Shown here: one piece after another, positions 42,137 through 50,878 of the stretch | Numbering within the stretch: the stretch's first letter is position 1 | How the letters are laid out: each line of letters begins with the position of its first letter | Assembly: GCF_900104485.1 (NCBI RefSeq) | Contig: NZ_FMXQ01000003.1 | Coordinates: 1 to 64,000, forward strand | DNA length: 64,000 bases | Direction of reading: 5' to 3' | DNA from: Bauldia litoralis | GTDB lineage: Bacteria; Pseudomonadota; Alphaproteobacteria; Rhizobiales; Kaistiaceae | Position numbers and translations under genes: made by a program | The notes under the pieces: generated by a model | The model's database searches: none | What the model was told of the DNA's origin: nothing | What the model saw: the letters and a program-made list of their open reading frames with translations, nothing else

Positions 42137-42643
42137 ATGCGACGCTTTTCGATTCGCAACGCCACCCTCGCCGATATCGCGCCCCTGCTCAGGCTGGAGG
42201 AATTGTCCTTCCGGACCGACAGGATTTCGCGGCGGAGCTTCCGCCGGCTGATCCGCTCGCCTAGCGCCATCTGTCGCGTCGCGCGGGCCGGGAACCATAT
42301 TGCCGGCTATGCCGTTGTGCTCAGCCGGACCGGCAGCACAGTCGCCCGGCTCTATTCTCTGGCGGTCGACGCCGACTTCCGTGGGCTGGGCCTGGCGGCC
42401 GCGCTGGTCGAAGATGCAGAGCGGATGGCGACGCGGAGAGGCATGACGCGGCTTCGACTTGAGGTCCGAGAGGACAATCCGGCGGCGATTCGGCTTTACG
42501 AGCGGCTCGCTTTCCGTCAATGCGACAACCGCCCCGGCTACTATGCAGACGGTGCGACCGCCATTCGATACCAGAAGCGCCTTGACCGGAGGCGGTCGCC
42601 CGGCGGGGCCCGCCCTCTTCGATACGATCACCGCCAGGGATAA
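42137..42643 (+). CDS. GNAT N-acetyltransferase
   Basis: A 168-residue GNAT-fold protein: FSIRNATLADIAPLLRLEEL at the start, the acetyl-CoA site VDADFRGLGLAAALVEDAER, and LEVREDNPAAIRLYERLAF. The pattern is closest to RimI-like acetyltransferases. It ends eight bases before the RimK-like gene, so the two form an operon. GNAT/RimK-like pairs recur in proteobacteria and may modify a shared small molecule or peptide. The start at 42137 gives a full-length domain; the open frame further upstream has no domain support. Confidence 0.82.
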   Translation: MRRFSIRNATLADIAPLLRLEELSFRTDRISRRSFRRLIRSPSAICRVARAGNHIAGYAVVLSRTGSTVARLYSLAVDADFRGLGLAAALVEDAERMATRRGMTRLRLEVREDNPAAIRLYERLAFRQCDNRPGYYADGATAIRYQKRLDRRRSPGGARPLRYDHRQG

Positions 42644-42651
42644 CCGGAGTC

Positions 42652-44106
42652 ATGGCCGACTGGGTCATCATCGTCGACAGCCTGAAGGACTTTGACAACG
42701 CGGGGACGCCACACAAGGTGATCACCGCCAACGACTACCTTGCCCGGACGAACCTGTTCCGTGGCGCGCGACCGAAGATCATCAACCTGTCGCGATCCTT
42801 CGCCTATCAGAGTCGCGGCTACTATTGTTCGCTGCTGGCGGAGGCGCGCGGCCACCGGGTCATCCCGTCCGTCGAGACGATGATCGACCTCGGCGCCCGC
42901 CAGCTTTACGCCCAGGCCGTCCCGGAACTCGACGACACCCTCGCCAAGGCGATCGCCGGCTCAGACGACACGGTGCCAAAGCGCGTTCTCGTCTTCTTCG
43001 GCGCGGTCGAGGACCATCGCTTTGACCGTTTCGGGCGGCTGGTCTTCGACTGGTTTCGCTGCCCCGTCCTCGAGGTGACGGTCGAGACCGGCACGCGGCC
43101 CCAGATCAAGCGGCTGGCCGCGGTACCCGTCACCAAGCTGACGCTGGAGGAACGCGCCCTGTTCGACGCGGCGCTTCACAACCATACCCGCCGGCAATGG
43201 CGGTCGAAGAAGGATCGGGTCGCGCCGCGCTATTCCTTCGCCGCTCTCCACGATCCGAAGGAGGCCATGCCACCGTCAAGCCTGTCGAGCCTCAAGCACT
43301 GGTCGCGGATCGCAGCCAAGCTCGGGGTCGAGGTTGAGCCGATCACCCGTCGCGACCTGCCGAGGCTTGCCGAATTCGACGCGCTGTTCATCCGCGAGAC
43401 GACGTCGATCGACAACCACACCTATCGCTTCGCCCGCCGCGCGGCGCAGGAGGGCATGCCGGTCATCGACGATCCGGTGTCGATGATCCGCTGCACAAAC
43501 AAGATCTATCTGCATGAGTTGATGACCACGAACGGCCTGGCGGTGCCACCGACGGTGATCATCGTCGACAAGCAGGACCTTGTTCGAGCCGCCGACGAGC
43601 TCGGCTTCCCGATGGTCCTCAAGATACCCGACTCGTCCTTCTCCCGAGGGGTGGCAAAGGTCGGCTCGCCGGCCGAACTCGCCGCCCTTTTCAAGGCCTG
43701 GTACGAGGATACCGACCTGCTGCTTGCCCAGAAATTCATGCCGACCGACTTCGACTGGCGGGTCGGTGTCCTCGGCGGCAAGCCACTGTTCGTCAGCCAG
43801 TACATGATGGCCAAGAAACACTGGCAGATCGTCAAGCACGGACCAGACGGCAAGGCGCTCGAAGGTGGTTTCCACACCCCGTCGCTCGGCGAAGCGCCTC
43901 CGGCGGTGATCGATGTAGGCCTGCGTGCGGCGCAACTGATCGGCGACGGCCTCTACGGCGTCGACCTCAAGGAAACCGCCGACGGCATCTTCGTCGTCGA
44001 GGTCAACGACAATCCCAATATCGAGCACGGCGTCGAGGATCAGGGCGAGAAGGATCAGGTATGGATCGACCTGACCAAATGGTTCATCGACAAGCTCGAG
44101 GCTTGA
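42652..44106 (+). CDS. RimK-family ATP-grasp ligase with RLAN domain
   Basis: A 484-residue protein. The N-terminal about 170 residues are a RimK-like (RLAN) domain (MADWVIIVDSLKDFDNAGTP, SLLAEARGHRVIPSVET). The C-terminal ATP-grasp shows IDDPVSMIRCTNKIYLHELM, GFPMVLKIPDSSFSRGV, DFDWRVGVLGGKPLF and the metal-binding FVVEVNDNPNIEHG. It should join a carboxylate to an amine using ATP. The substrate is not known for this subfamily; it is not the ribosomal S6 modifying RimK itself, being about 180 residues longer. Coupled to the upstream GNAT gene. Confidence 0.85.
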   Translation: MADWVIIVDSLKDFDNAGTPHKVITANDYLARTNLFRGARPKIINLSRSFAYQSRGYYCSLLAEARGHRVIPSVETMIDLGARQLYAQAVPELDDTLAKAIAGSDDTVPKRVLVFFGAVEDHRFDRFGRLVFDWFRCPVLEVTVETGTRPQIKRLAAVPVTKLTLEERALFDAALHNHTRRQWRSKKDRVAPRYSFAALHDPKEAMPPSSLSSLKHWSRIAAKLGVEVEPITRRDLPRLAEFDALFIRETTSIDNHTYRFARRAAQEGMPVIDDPVSMIRCTNKIYLHELMTTNGLAVPPTVIIVDKQDLVRAADELGFPMVLKIPDSSFSRGVAKVGSPAELAALFKAWYEDTDLLLAQKFMPTDFDWRVGVLGGKPLFVSQYMMAKKHWQIVKHGPDGKALEGGFHTPSLGEAPPAVIDVGLRAAQLIGDGLYGVDLKETADGIFVVEVNDNPNIEHGVEDQGEKDQVWIDLTKWFIDKLEA

Positions 44107-44204
44107 TGGGACGGCGATCGTGTCGCGGGGGAAAGCGGCGGCCTGCCCCGTTTTCGCCGCTTACGGGGTGCTGATTGCCGCGACGTGCGTGGAAGGGGTG
44201 AGTC

Positions 44205-44507
44205 GTGAAGACCTTATTGATCGTTGCAATGACCGGAATCATAGCGGGCTGCGCAAGCACCGGCGGCGGTGGCGCACCGACCGGCCCGGAGCGCGGCATC
44301 TGGCTGCGCACCGACGGGCAGTCGGGCCGGGACAATCCCGTCCTTGCCCAGCAATTCGAGACCGACAAGGCGTCCTGCACCGATCGCGGCCAGGTCAACC
44401 AGCTCTGCATGACGCACCGGGGCTACATCCTGGTGCCGCAGAGCCAGGTCGAGGCAAAAGCGGCAGAGCTTCGCGCGGCAGCGGCGGCGCGCGCCGGCGG
44501 CGCCTGA
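44205..44507 (+). CDS. Small hypothetical lipoprotein
   Basis: A 100-residue protein with GTG start and GGAAGGGG upstream. MKTLLIVAMTGIIAGCASTG is a lipoprotein signal with lipobox IAGC (Cys16). The mature part has two more cysteines (KASCTDRGQVNQLCMTHRG) and an Ala-rich C-terminal helix. It is probably anchored to a membrane in the periplasm. No family recognised. It stands between the RimK-like and MFS genes. Confidence 0.6.
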   Translation: MKTLLIVAMTGIIAGCASTGGGGAPTGPERGIWLRTDGQSGRDNPVLAQQFETDKASCTDRGQVNQLCMTHRGYILVPQSQVEAKAAELRAAAAARAGGA

Positions 44508-44615
44508 TCGACCGGCGGCCGGACCGCCGGGTTTCGCGCTCCCGGGCAATGGCGTAGAATTCGGCGGATACTCCCCCTCGCGGGTTTCTCCGCGCCTCCC
44601 ACCGATTCGCCACCA

Positions 44616-45854
44616 ATGGACGCCGACGCATCATCGCCCCAGTCCGCCTGGAGCGCCCTTCGCCACCGGGGCTTCGCGCGCTTCTGGGCGTCGCGCTTCT
44701 TCACGACTTTCGCCACGCAGATCGTCAGCGTCGCGGTCGGCTGGCAAGTCTATGACCTGACGCGAGACCCGTTCGACCTTGGCCTGGTCGGCCTCGTCCA
44801 GTTCGCCCCGTCGCTGCTGCTGGTGCTGGTCACCGGCGCCGTCTCCGACCGGTTCAACCGGCGGATGATCGTCGCCATCTGCCAGATTGTCGAGGCATCC
44901 TGCGCCGCCGCGCTCCTCATTCTCGTCCTTGCAGACGACATCAACGTCACCGCGATCTTCATCGCGTTGGCGGTCTTCGGTGTCGCGCGGGCCTTCATGA
45001 ACCCGGCATCGCAATCGCTGATCCCCAACCTGGTGCCGGCCAAGTCGCTGGCCAGTGCCATCGCGCTCTCCGCCTCGTCCTGGCAAATCGCGGTGATCGG
45101 CGGCCCGGTCGCCGGGGGCCTTCTCTACGGGCTCGGTCCCGACATCGCCTATGGCGTGGCTTTGGTGCTCTTCGCCTTCGCGGCAGTCATCATCGCGCTG
45201 GTGCCGCGGCCTCCCCAGAAGACCGTGCCGGAACCGGCGAACTGGAATAGCGTCGTCGCCGGATTTCGCTATGTCTGGCATGAAAAGATCGTCCTCGGCG
45301 CCATCTCGCTCGATCTCTTCGCCGTGCTCCTCGGCGGCGCCGTCGCCCTGTTGCCCGCCTATGCCCGCGACATTCTCGACGTCGGTCCATGGGGCCTCGG
45401 CCTGTTGCGATCGGCGCCCGGTTTCGGCGCCATGGTCGTCGCGCTCTATCTCGCCTTCCGGCCGATCCGCGACCATGCCGGCCTGATCATGTTCGCCTGC
45501 GTCGCGCTGTTTGGCCTGTTCACGCTGATCTTCGGCGTGTCGACCGCGGTATGGCTGTCGGTGGCAGCACTTGGCCTGGCCGGCGCGGCCGACATGGTCA
45601 GCGTCTATATCCGCGAGACGCTGATCCAGCTGTGGACGCCGGATGCGGTTCGCGGCCGGGTCAACGCGGTGAACATGGTCTTCGTCGGGGCATCGAATGA
45701 ACTCGGCGAGTTCCGCGCCGGCTCGGTTGCCGCGCTCATCGGCGTGGTGCCGGCGGTGGTGATCGGCGGCGTCGGGACGATCGTGGTCGCCGGGCTGTGG
45801 ATGATGTGGTTCCCCGCCCTGCGGAAGGCGCGGCACCTCAGCGGACGTGTCTGA
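44616..45854 (+). CDS. MFS transporter, EntS-like
   Basis: A 412-residue major facilitator with about ten to twelve hydrophobic helices. It opens with SAWSALRHRGFARFWASRFF; the loop VSDRFNRRMIVAICQIVEA is the motif A region; the C-terminal half carries SVYIRETLIQLWTPDAVRGRVNAVN, typical of the EntS/DUF894 exporter group. These export siderophores or other small molecules. No siderophore genes are nearby, so the substrate is unknown. It converges on the MarR gene. Confidence 0.85.
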   Translation: MDADASSPQSAWSALRHRGFARFWASRFFTTFATQIVSVAVGWQVYDLTRDPFDLGLVGLVQFAPSLLLVLVTGAVSDRFNRRMIVAICQIVEASCAAALLILVLADDINVTAIFIALAVFGVARAFMNPASQSLIPNLVPAKSLASAIALSASSWQIAVIGGPVAGGLLYGLGPDIAYGVALVLFAFAAVIIALVPRPPQKTVPEPANWNSVVAGFRYVWHEKIVLGAISLDLFAVLLGGAVALLPAYARDILDVGPWGLGLLRSAPGFGAMVVALYLAFRPIRDHAGLIMFACVALFGLFTLIFGVSTAVWLSVAALGLAGAADMVSVYIRETLIQLWTPDAVRGRVNAVNMVFVGASNELGEFRAGSVAALIGVVPAVVIGGVGTIVVAGLWMMWFPALRKARHLSGRV

Positions 45855-45910
45855 AGCAGCGCGACGGCAGGGTCCGGGACCGTGAGTGCTGGACACCGTG
45901 CAACCGCACT

Positions 45911-46417
45911 TCACGCCTGCCGGTCAGCGGCCCGCGACAGTTTTTCGAGACTGCGGAGAATGCGTGACGCGTCCGATTGTGAAAGCGCCGAGCCGATCAA
46001 CGCCTCGCTGTCGGCGGTCATCTTGGCAGTCAGGGCGTCAATCGCCACCGCTCCTGCGTCAGTCAGTTCGATGAAGCAGCTTCGGCCATCCGCCTCGTTG
46101 CTGGCGCGACGAACCAAGCCCTTCGACTCGAGACCTTGCAGGATCTTGGTCAATCCACCGGAGGTAATCAGCATCAGCCCGGCAATTTCCGTCGGCGTCA
46201 TCTGGTGCGGCCGCCGGCCGGCGCGAAGCGCCGCCAGGGCTTCGAACTCGCCCCATGTGAGACCGGCCCGATGGGCCTCGTCATTCGACCGCGACCAGAT
46301 CATGTCGCGCAGCCTGAACAGGCGGATCACCAGTTCCATCGCGGTCGAATTTTGCTCCGGCCAGTTCTCGCGAATCGCGTTGATCAGCCGGTCGCCGGTC
46401 TCATCCCCTTCCGCCAT
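45911..46417 (-). CDS. MarR-family transcriptional regulator
   Basis: A 168-residue winged-helix regulator: LTWGEFEALAALRAGRRPHQ, TPTEIAGLMLITSGGLTKIL (recognition region), then LVRRASNEADGRSCFIELTD, the DxRS wing. Such proteins respond to phenolic or oxidative ligands. It is divergent from the DoxX-like gene, and two inverted repeats in the 123-base gap could be its operators, so it probably controls itself and doxX. Confidence 0.9.
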   Translation of the reverse strand: MAEGDETGDRLINAIRENWPEQNSTAMELVIRLFRLRDMIWSRSNDEAHRAGLTWGEFEALAALRAGRRPHQMTPTEIAGLMLITSGGLTKILQGLESKGLVRRASNEADGRSCFIELTDAGAVAIDALTAKMTADSEALIGSALSQSDASRILRSLEKLSRAADRQA

Positions 46418-46451
46418 CGCGTGTCCTCCCTCACCGAGATGTTACCGCATA

Positions 46452-46475
46452 TATCTTGCTTGGAAGATAGTTATC
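46452..46475. promoter_or_regulatory. MarR operator-like inverted repeats
   Basis: TATCTT-GCTTGG-AAGATA at 46452-46469 and an overlapping GATA-GT-TATC at 46466-46475, in the gap between the divergent MarR and DoxX genes. Size and AT content suit a MarR dimer site. Confidence 0.5.
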
Positions 46476-46540
46476 TCCTAGTTCGGCGCGAGGAAACGCG
46501 GTCGATCGTCGTCCGCTCCGAAATGGAAAGTCCTCCTGGC

Positions 46541-46939
46541 ATGACGAACCTGTCCAACCGCCTGACCAAGCTGGCACCGAATTTCCTTGCAATCCTGCGG
46601 GTGATGACAGCCCTTCTGTTCATTAGTCACGGAACGGGAAAGCTCCTGGGATTCCCCGATCTCGGCTTCGTGCCGCCCGTCCTGTCGCTCGCCGGAGTCG
46701 CCGGTCTGCTTGAAATCGTCGGCGGTGTCCTGATCATCCTCGGCCTGTTTACCCGGCCGGTCGCCTTCATCCTCTCCGGCGAGATGGCGGTAGCCTATTT
46801 CATGGCGCACGCGCCGCAGAATTTCCATCCGATCCTCAACAACGGCGAATCGGCGATCCTCTTCTGCTTTATCTTCCTCTATCTGGTCTTCGCCGGTCCC
46901 GGCGCGTGGAGCATGGACGGCGCAAGGAAGCGGGCATAG
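46541..46939 (+). CDS. DoxX family membrane protein
   Basis: A 132-residue protein with four hydrophobic helices. The motif RVMTALLFISHGTGKLLGFP and LEIVGGVLIILGLFTRPVAF are the DoxX/SURF4-like signature, and NNGESAILFCFIFLYLVFAGPG ends the domain. It sits in the inner membrane; relatives take part in redox or thiol stress responses. An earlier in-frame ATG at 46523 is possible. Divergent from the MarR gene, which probably represses it. Confidence 0.85.
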   Translation: MTNLSNRLTKLAPNFLAILRVMTALLFISHGTGKLLGFPDLGFVPPVLSLAGVAGLLEIVGGVLIILGLFTRPVAFILSGEMAVAYFMAHAPQNFHPILNNGESAILFCFIFLYLVFAGPGAWSMDGARKRA

Positions 46940-47010
46940 CCGGCGGTCGTGCCCTCCCGTGCGAACCCGGCGGGTCGCCGGTTTCCGCTCCTGGCGGCGT
47001 CAGCGGCGTC

Positions 47011-47304
47011 TCAAAGGATCGCGTAGTCGATCTCAAGGAAGTCCTCGACTTCCTTGAGCCAGCGGTCGCGGACGAAGGCGACGTGATCGGGGTGGCCGTC
47101 ATAACCGTCGTAGGTGGCCTGGTCGGCGAATTCCATCGAGAAGCCGAAGGCGAAACCGTTCTTGGCACTGACCTGACGGAGGGCCTCGAACCGCTCGACG
47201 CCGGGAATGGCGGCGAGGATGCGCTGGCCATCGTCAAGGAACGCTTTCTCCTCGGCCGATCCGGGAGCGTGCTTCAGGCGAAAGGCGACGGTATGGCGAA
47301 TCAT
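47011..47304 (-). CDS. Dabb (stress-responsive A/B barrel) protein
   Basis: A 97-residue protein with the complete Dabb pattern: MIRHTVAFRLKHAPGSAEEK, IPGVERFEALRQVSAKN, FAFGFSMEFADQATYDGYDG, HPDHVAFV and a final VEDFLEIDY. It is probably a dimeric small-molecule binding or stress protein. It stands alone and converges on the DoxX gene. It is clearer than the relative at 15484-15789. Confidence 0.85.
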   Translation of the reverse strand: MIRHTVAFRLKHAPGSAEEKAFLDDGQRILAAIPGVERFEALRQVSAKNGFAFGFSMEFADQATYDGYDGHPDHVAFVRDRWLKEVEDFLEIDYAIL

Positions 47305-47468
47305 CGATCTGGTCCCGGGGGTGGGTGCGGCAGGAACGGCACCCTAGCCCGTCCGCCGCGACACCGAAAACCGCAAAATTTGCCGCTCAAGCCTTGACGG
47401 CCCAAACCCCTCTAACGAGAGTGGCGCGCGGCCGGACGATCGGCGGAGTGAAAGAGGTAAGGACCAGC

Positions 47469-47966
47469 ATGGACGCGTACGACATTCTGAAGGCGACGCC
47501 CTTCTTCGCCGAGGTGCTCGACGAGCCCGAACTGAAGATTCTTTCCGACCATGCCCGGACCGTCAGTTTCGACAAGGGCGCCAAGCTGATCGAGGAAGAC
47601 GGCCCCGGCCATTCGATGTTCGTCATCGTCAAGGGCGCGGCGGAAGTGTCGGTCGCCGATGAAGAGGGCGCGGTGGCGACCCTCGGCGAAGGCGGCATTC
47701 TCGGCGAGATGTCGCTGCTCACCGGCGCGCCGCGAAGCGCCACGGTAACGGCGACCGAGCCGGTCGAAGCCCTGGAAGTCGACAAGTCCGCGCTGGCCAA
47801 CGTCTTGTGGATGTCGCCGACGCTGGTCGATCGCTTCGTCGCGATGCTGATGCGCCGCCAGCGCGAACTCGACAAGATGTATGGCGGCGTCGCCTGGGGG
47901 ATGCTGCGGCCGGGCAAGGCGGAACTGACCAACACCATCCGCGACTTCCTTCAGACCACCGAATAG
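47469..47966 (+). CDS. Cyclic nucleotide-binding domain protein without HTH
   Basis: A 165-residue protein consisting of one CNB domain (AYDILKATPFFAEVLDEPEL, SMFVIVKGAAEVSVADEEG) with the phosphate-binding cassette GEMSLLTGAPRSATV, followed by a short helical tail. No Crp-type helix-turn-helix, channel or kinase domain is present, so it may act as a stand-alone cyclic nucleotide sensor through protein contact. A GAGGTAAGG ribosome site precedes the ATG. It is 124 bases before lepA; whether they are co-transcribed is uncertain. Confidence 0.85.
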   Translation: MDAYDILKATPFFAEVLDEPELKILSDHARTVSFDKGAKLIEEDGPGHSMFVIVKGAAEVSVADEEGAVATLGEGGILGEMSLLTGAPRSATVTATEPVEALEVDKSALANVLWMSPTLVDRFVAMLMRRQRELDKMYGGVAWGMLRPGKAELTNTIRDFLQTTE

Positions 47967-48090
47967 CCGAAGCCCGGCCGCGATTCGTGGCCTTCGGGCG
48001 CGGATCGCGCTCCTCCTGGAGCAGGCCATCGCACGCCGCGTCGAAGACGCTGCTTGCCCAGACTTCCCGTGACAGTGTATCAGCGCGGCC

Positions 48091-49896
48091 ATGACGACCG
48101 CGCCACAAGACAATATCCGCAACTTCGCGATCATCGCGCACATCGACCACGGCAAATCGACCCTCGCAGACCGGCTGATCCAGCTCTGCGGCGGCCTTAC
48201 CGAACGGGAGATGAAGGCGCAGGTGCTCGATTCGATGGATATCGAGCGCGAGCGCGGCATCACCATCAAGGCCCAGACCGTCCGCCTGACCTACAAGGCG
48301 CAGGACGGCAGGGACTATGTGCTGAATCTCATCGACACACCCGGCCACGTCGATTTCGCCTATGAGGTCAGCCGCTCGCTCGCCGCGTGCGAGGGATCGC
48401 TGCTGGTCGTCGACGCCAGCCAGGGAGTCGAGGCGCAGACGCTCGCCAATGTCTACCAGGCGCTCGACAACGATCATGAGATCGTCCCGGTGCTCAACAA
48501 GGTCGACCTGCCGGCGGCGGAGCCCGAGCGCATCAAGCAGCAGATCGAGGACGTCATCGGCATCGACGCCAGCGACGCGATCGAGATCTCGGCCAAGACC
48601 GGCGTAGGCGTCCCCGCCGTCCTGGAGGCGATCGTCACCCGCCTGCCGCCGCCCAAGGGCGACCGCGAGGCGCCGTTGAAGGCCCTTCTCGTCGACAGCT
48701 GGTACGACACCTACCTTGGCGTCGTCGTCCTCGTCCGCATCGTCGACGGCGTCCTCAAGAAGGGCATGCGGATCCGCATGCTCGGCGCCGAGGCGAGCCA
48801 CGAGGTCGAGACCGTCGGCGTTTTCACGCCGAAGCTGGTCAGTTGGCCGGAGCTTGGTCCCGGCGAACTCGGCTTCTTCACCGGCTCGATCAAGGAAGTC
48901 GCGGATACCGCGGTCGGCGACACCATTACCGAGGAGCGTCGGCGAACGGCCGCGCCGCTGCCGGGCTTCCGCCCGGCGCAGCCGGTGGTGTTCTGCGGCA
49001 TCTTCCCGGTCGATGCGGCCGACTTCGAGGACCTGCGCACGGCGATCGGCAAGCTGCGCCTCAACGACGCGGCCTTCACCTACGAGATGGAGACCTCGGC
49101 GGCGCTCGGCTTCGGCTTCCGCTGCGGCTTTCTCGGCCTCCTGCATCTCGAAATTGTCCAGGAGCGGCTCTCCCGGGAATTCAATCTCGAGCTGATCGCG
49201 ACGGCGCCGTCGGTGATCTACAAGATCAGGCTGACCAAGGGCGACGAGATCGAATTGCACAATCCGGCCGACATGCCGGACCCGGTCAAGATCGTCGAGA
49301 TCGCCGAGCCGTGGCTGCGCGCCACGATCCTGACTCCGGACGAGTATCTCGGCGCCATCCTCAAGCTCTGCCAGGACCGGCGCGGCATCCAGGTCGACCT
49401 CTCCTATGTCGGCAACCGCGCCATGGTCCAGTACGACCTGCCGCTCAACGAGGTGGTTTTCGATTTCTACGACCGGCTGAAATCGGTGTCGAAAGGTTAT
49501 GCCTCCTTCGACTATCACCTCACCGAGTATCGCGTCGGCGATCTGGTCAAGATGCAGATCCTGGTCAACGGCGAACCGGTCGACGCCCTGTCGATGCTGG
49601 TATACCGCGGCGCCGCCGAACGGCGGGGCCGGGCGATGTGCGAAAAGCTGAAGGAACTGATCCCGCCGCACATGTTCCAGATTCCGGTGCAGGCGGCGAT
49701 CGGTGGCAACGTCATTGCCCGCGAGACGATCCGCGCGCTGCGCAAGGACGTTCTGGCCAAATGCTACGGCGGCGACGTCACCCGAAAGCGCAAGCTGCTC
49801 GACAAGCAGAAGGCCGGCAAGAAGAAGATGCGCCAGTTCGGCAAGGTCGACATCCCCCAGGAAGCCTTCATCGCCGCGCTGAAGATGGAGGACTAG
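48091..49896 (+). CDS. lepA: Elongation factor 4
   Basis: A 601-residue translational GTPase. G1 is [15 protein letters not shown]3 [13 protein letters not shown] and G4 NKVDLP. Domains II to V follow, with [22 protein letters not shown] and the characteristic C-terminal end ([20 protein letters not shown], then [20 protein letters not shown]). It back-translocates or remodels stalled ribosomes under stress. Length is normal for the family. The ATG is placed at [13 protein letters not shown], the usual N-terminus. Confidence 0.98.
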   Translation: MTTAPQDNIRNFAIIAHIDHGKSTLADRLIQLCGGLTEREMKAQVLDSMDIERERGITIKAQTVRLTYKAQDGRDYVLNLIDTPGHVDFAYEVSRSLAACEGSLLVVDASQGVEAQTLANVYQALDNDHEIVPVLNKVDLPAAEPERIKQQIEDVIGIDASDAIEISAKTGVGVPAVLEAIVTRLPPPKGDREAPLKALLVDSWYDTYLGVVVLVRIVDGVLKKGMRIRMLGAEASHEVETVGVFTPKLVSWPELGPGELGFFTGSIKEVADTAVGDTITEERRRTAAPLPGFRPAQPVVFCGIFPVDAADFEDLRTAIGKLRLNDAAFTYEMETSAALGFGFRCGFLGLLHLEIVQERLSREFNLELIATAPSVIYKIRLTKGDEIELHNPADMPDPVKIVEIAEPWLRATILTPDEYLGAILKLCQDRRGIQVDLSYVGNRAMVQYDLPLNEVVFDFYDRLKSVSKGYASFDYHLTEYRVGDLVKMQILVNGEPVDALSMLVYRGAAERRGRAMCEKLKELIPPHMFQIPVQAAIGGNVIARETIRALRKDVLAKCYGGDVTRKRKLLDKQKAGKKKMRQFGKVDIPQEAFIAALKMED

Positions 49897-50004
49897 GGCC
49901 ATCGGCCAGTCGGGACATCGGATTGCCGCCGGTCTCGTTGCGTTCCACGGTTCCTCCGGCGCGGTCGCCGCGCTGCCGTCGAGCGTATGAAAGGATAGCC
50001 CGCC

Positions 50005-50739
50005 ATGTCCGACAGCCTTCCCTCCACCACCGACGACTGGGCCTTCTTCCTCGATATCGACGGCACGCTGATCGATATCGCTCCGACGCCGGACGCCGTC
50101 GTGGTGCCGCATGACTTGCCGGGCATCCTCGACCGGTTGAGCCAGCGCACCGGCGGCGCACTGGCGCTCCTCACCGGCCGTGACCTCGACACCGTCGACC
50201 GGCTGTTCGCGCCGTTCACGCTGCCGGCGGGCGCCATCCACGGCACCCAGTTGCGTTTCGCCGATGGCGAGGTCGCGATACCGTCGGAGTCGCCGGCCCT
50301 TGCCGGTATCCGCGAACGGCTCGGCGCCTTCGTCGCCGGCCGGCCCGGCATGCTGCTGGAGGACAAGGGAACGGCGCTTGCCGTCCACTTTCGCGCCGAC
50401 CCGACCGCCCACGACGCGGTCGAACGAGAAGTCCGCGATGCCGCGGCAGCCGGCGGCGCGGATCTTACCGTCCAGCCTGGCAAGGCCGTGTTCGAGATTC
50501 GCCCGGCCCATGCCGACAAGGGCCGGGCGCTTGCAACCTTCATGGACAGTCCGGCGTTTGCCGGCCGCCGTCCCGTGGCGATCGGCGACGATGTCACCGA
50601 CGAGAGCATGTTCGCCGAGGCCACCCGGCGCGGCGGGCAGGCCTTTCGGGTCGGTGCCGCCCAAGCAGGCAGCTTTGCTCACAAAGCATTCGACGACCCG
50701 GCGGGAGTCCGGGCATGGCTTGCGGGCCTTGCCGCCTAG
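50005..50739 (+). CDS. otsB: Trehalose-6-phosphate phosphatase
   Basis: A 244-residue HAD-type phosphatase. The nucleophile motif WAFFLDIDGTLIDIAP is followed by GGALALLTGRDLDTVD, then KAVFEIRPAHADKGRAL and AIGDDVTDESMFAEA. It dephosphorylates trehalose 6-phosphate made by OtsA. It precedes otsA by 139 bases on the same strand. The order otsB-otsA with an AT-rich inverted repeat between them suggests that otsA has additional control. Confidence 0.95.
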   Translation: MSDSLPSTTDDWAFFLDIDGTLIDIAPTPDAVVVPHDLPGILDRLSQRTGGALALLTGRDLDTVDRLFAPFTLPAGAIHGTQLRFADGEVAIPSESPALAGIRERLGAFVAGRPGMLLEDKGTALAVHFRADPTAHDAVEREVRDAAAAGGADLTVQPGKAVFEIRPAHADKGRALATFMDSPAFAGRRPVAIGDDVTDESMFAEATRRGGQAFRVGAAQAGSFAHKAFDDPAGVRAWLAGLAA

Positions 50740-50772
50740 GAAAGCCGCAGTCTTCCGCGAGATGACTGGAAA

Positions 50773-50792
50773 ATATTGTTGCAACGCAATAT
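50773..50792. promoter_or_regulatory. AT-rich inverted repeat between otsB and otsA
   Basis: ATATTG-TTGCAACG-CAATAT, containing the inner palindrome GTTGCAAC, about 87 bases before the otsA start and in unusually AT-rich sequence for this chromosome. It could be an operator or promoter element for otsA. Confidence 0.45.
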
Positions 50793-50878
50793 ATTGAGGC
50801 CGGTCGGGAAACCAACACGGCGGCATGGCGTTAATCGTGCATTAGCGTCATAGTCGATCCACATACCGGGAGGTTACC

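Noticed and set aside
47719-50826. 1035-codon open frame on the minus strand opposite lepA and otsB
   Set aside because: It is antisense to two certain genes, has low-complexity GDR-rich translation and no domain; typical GC-rich shadow.
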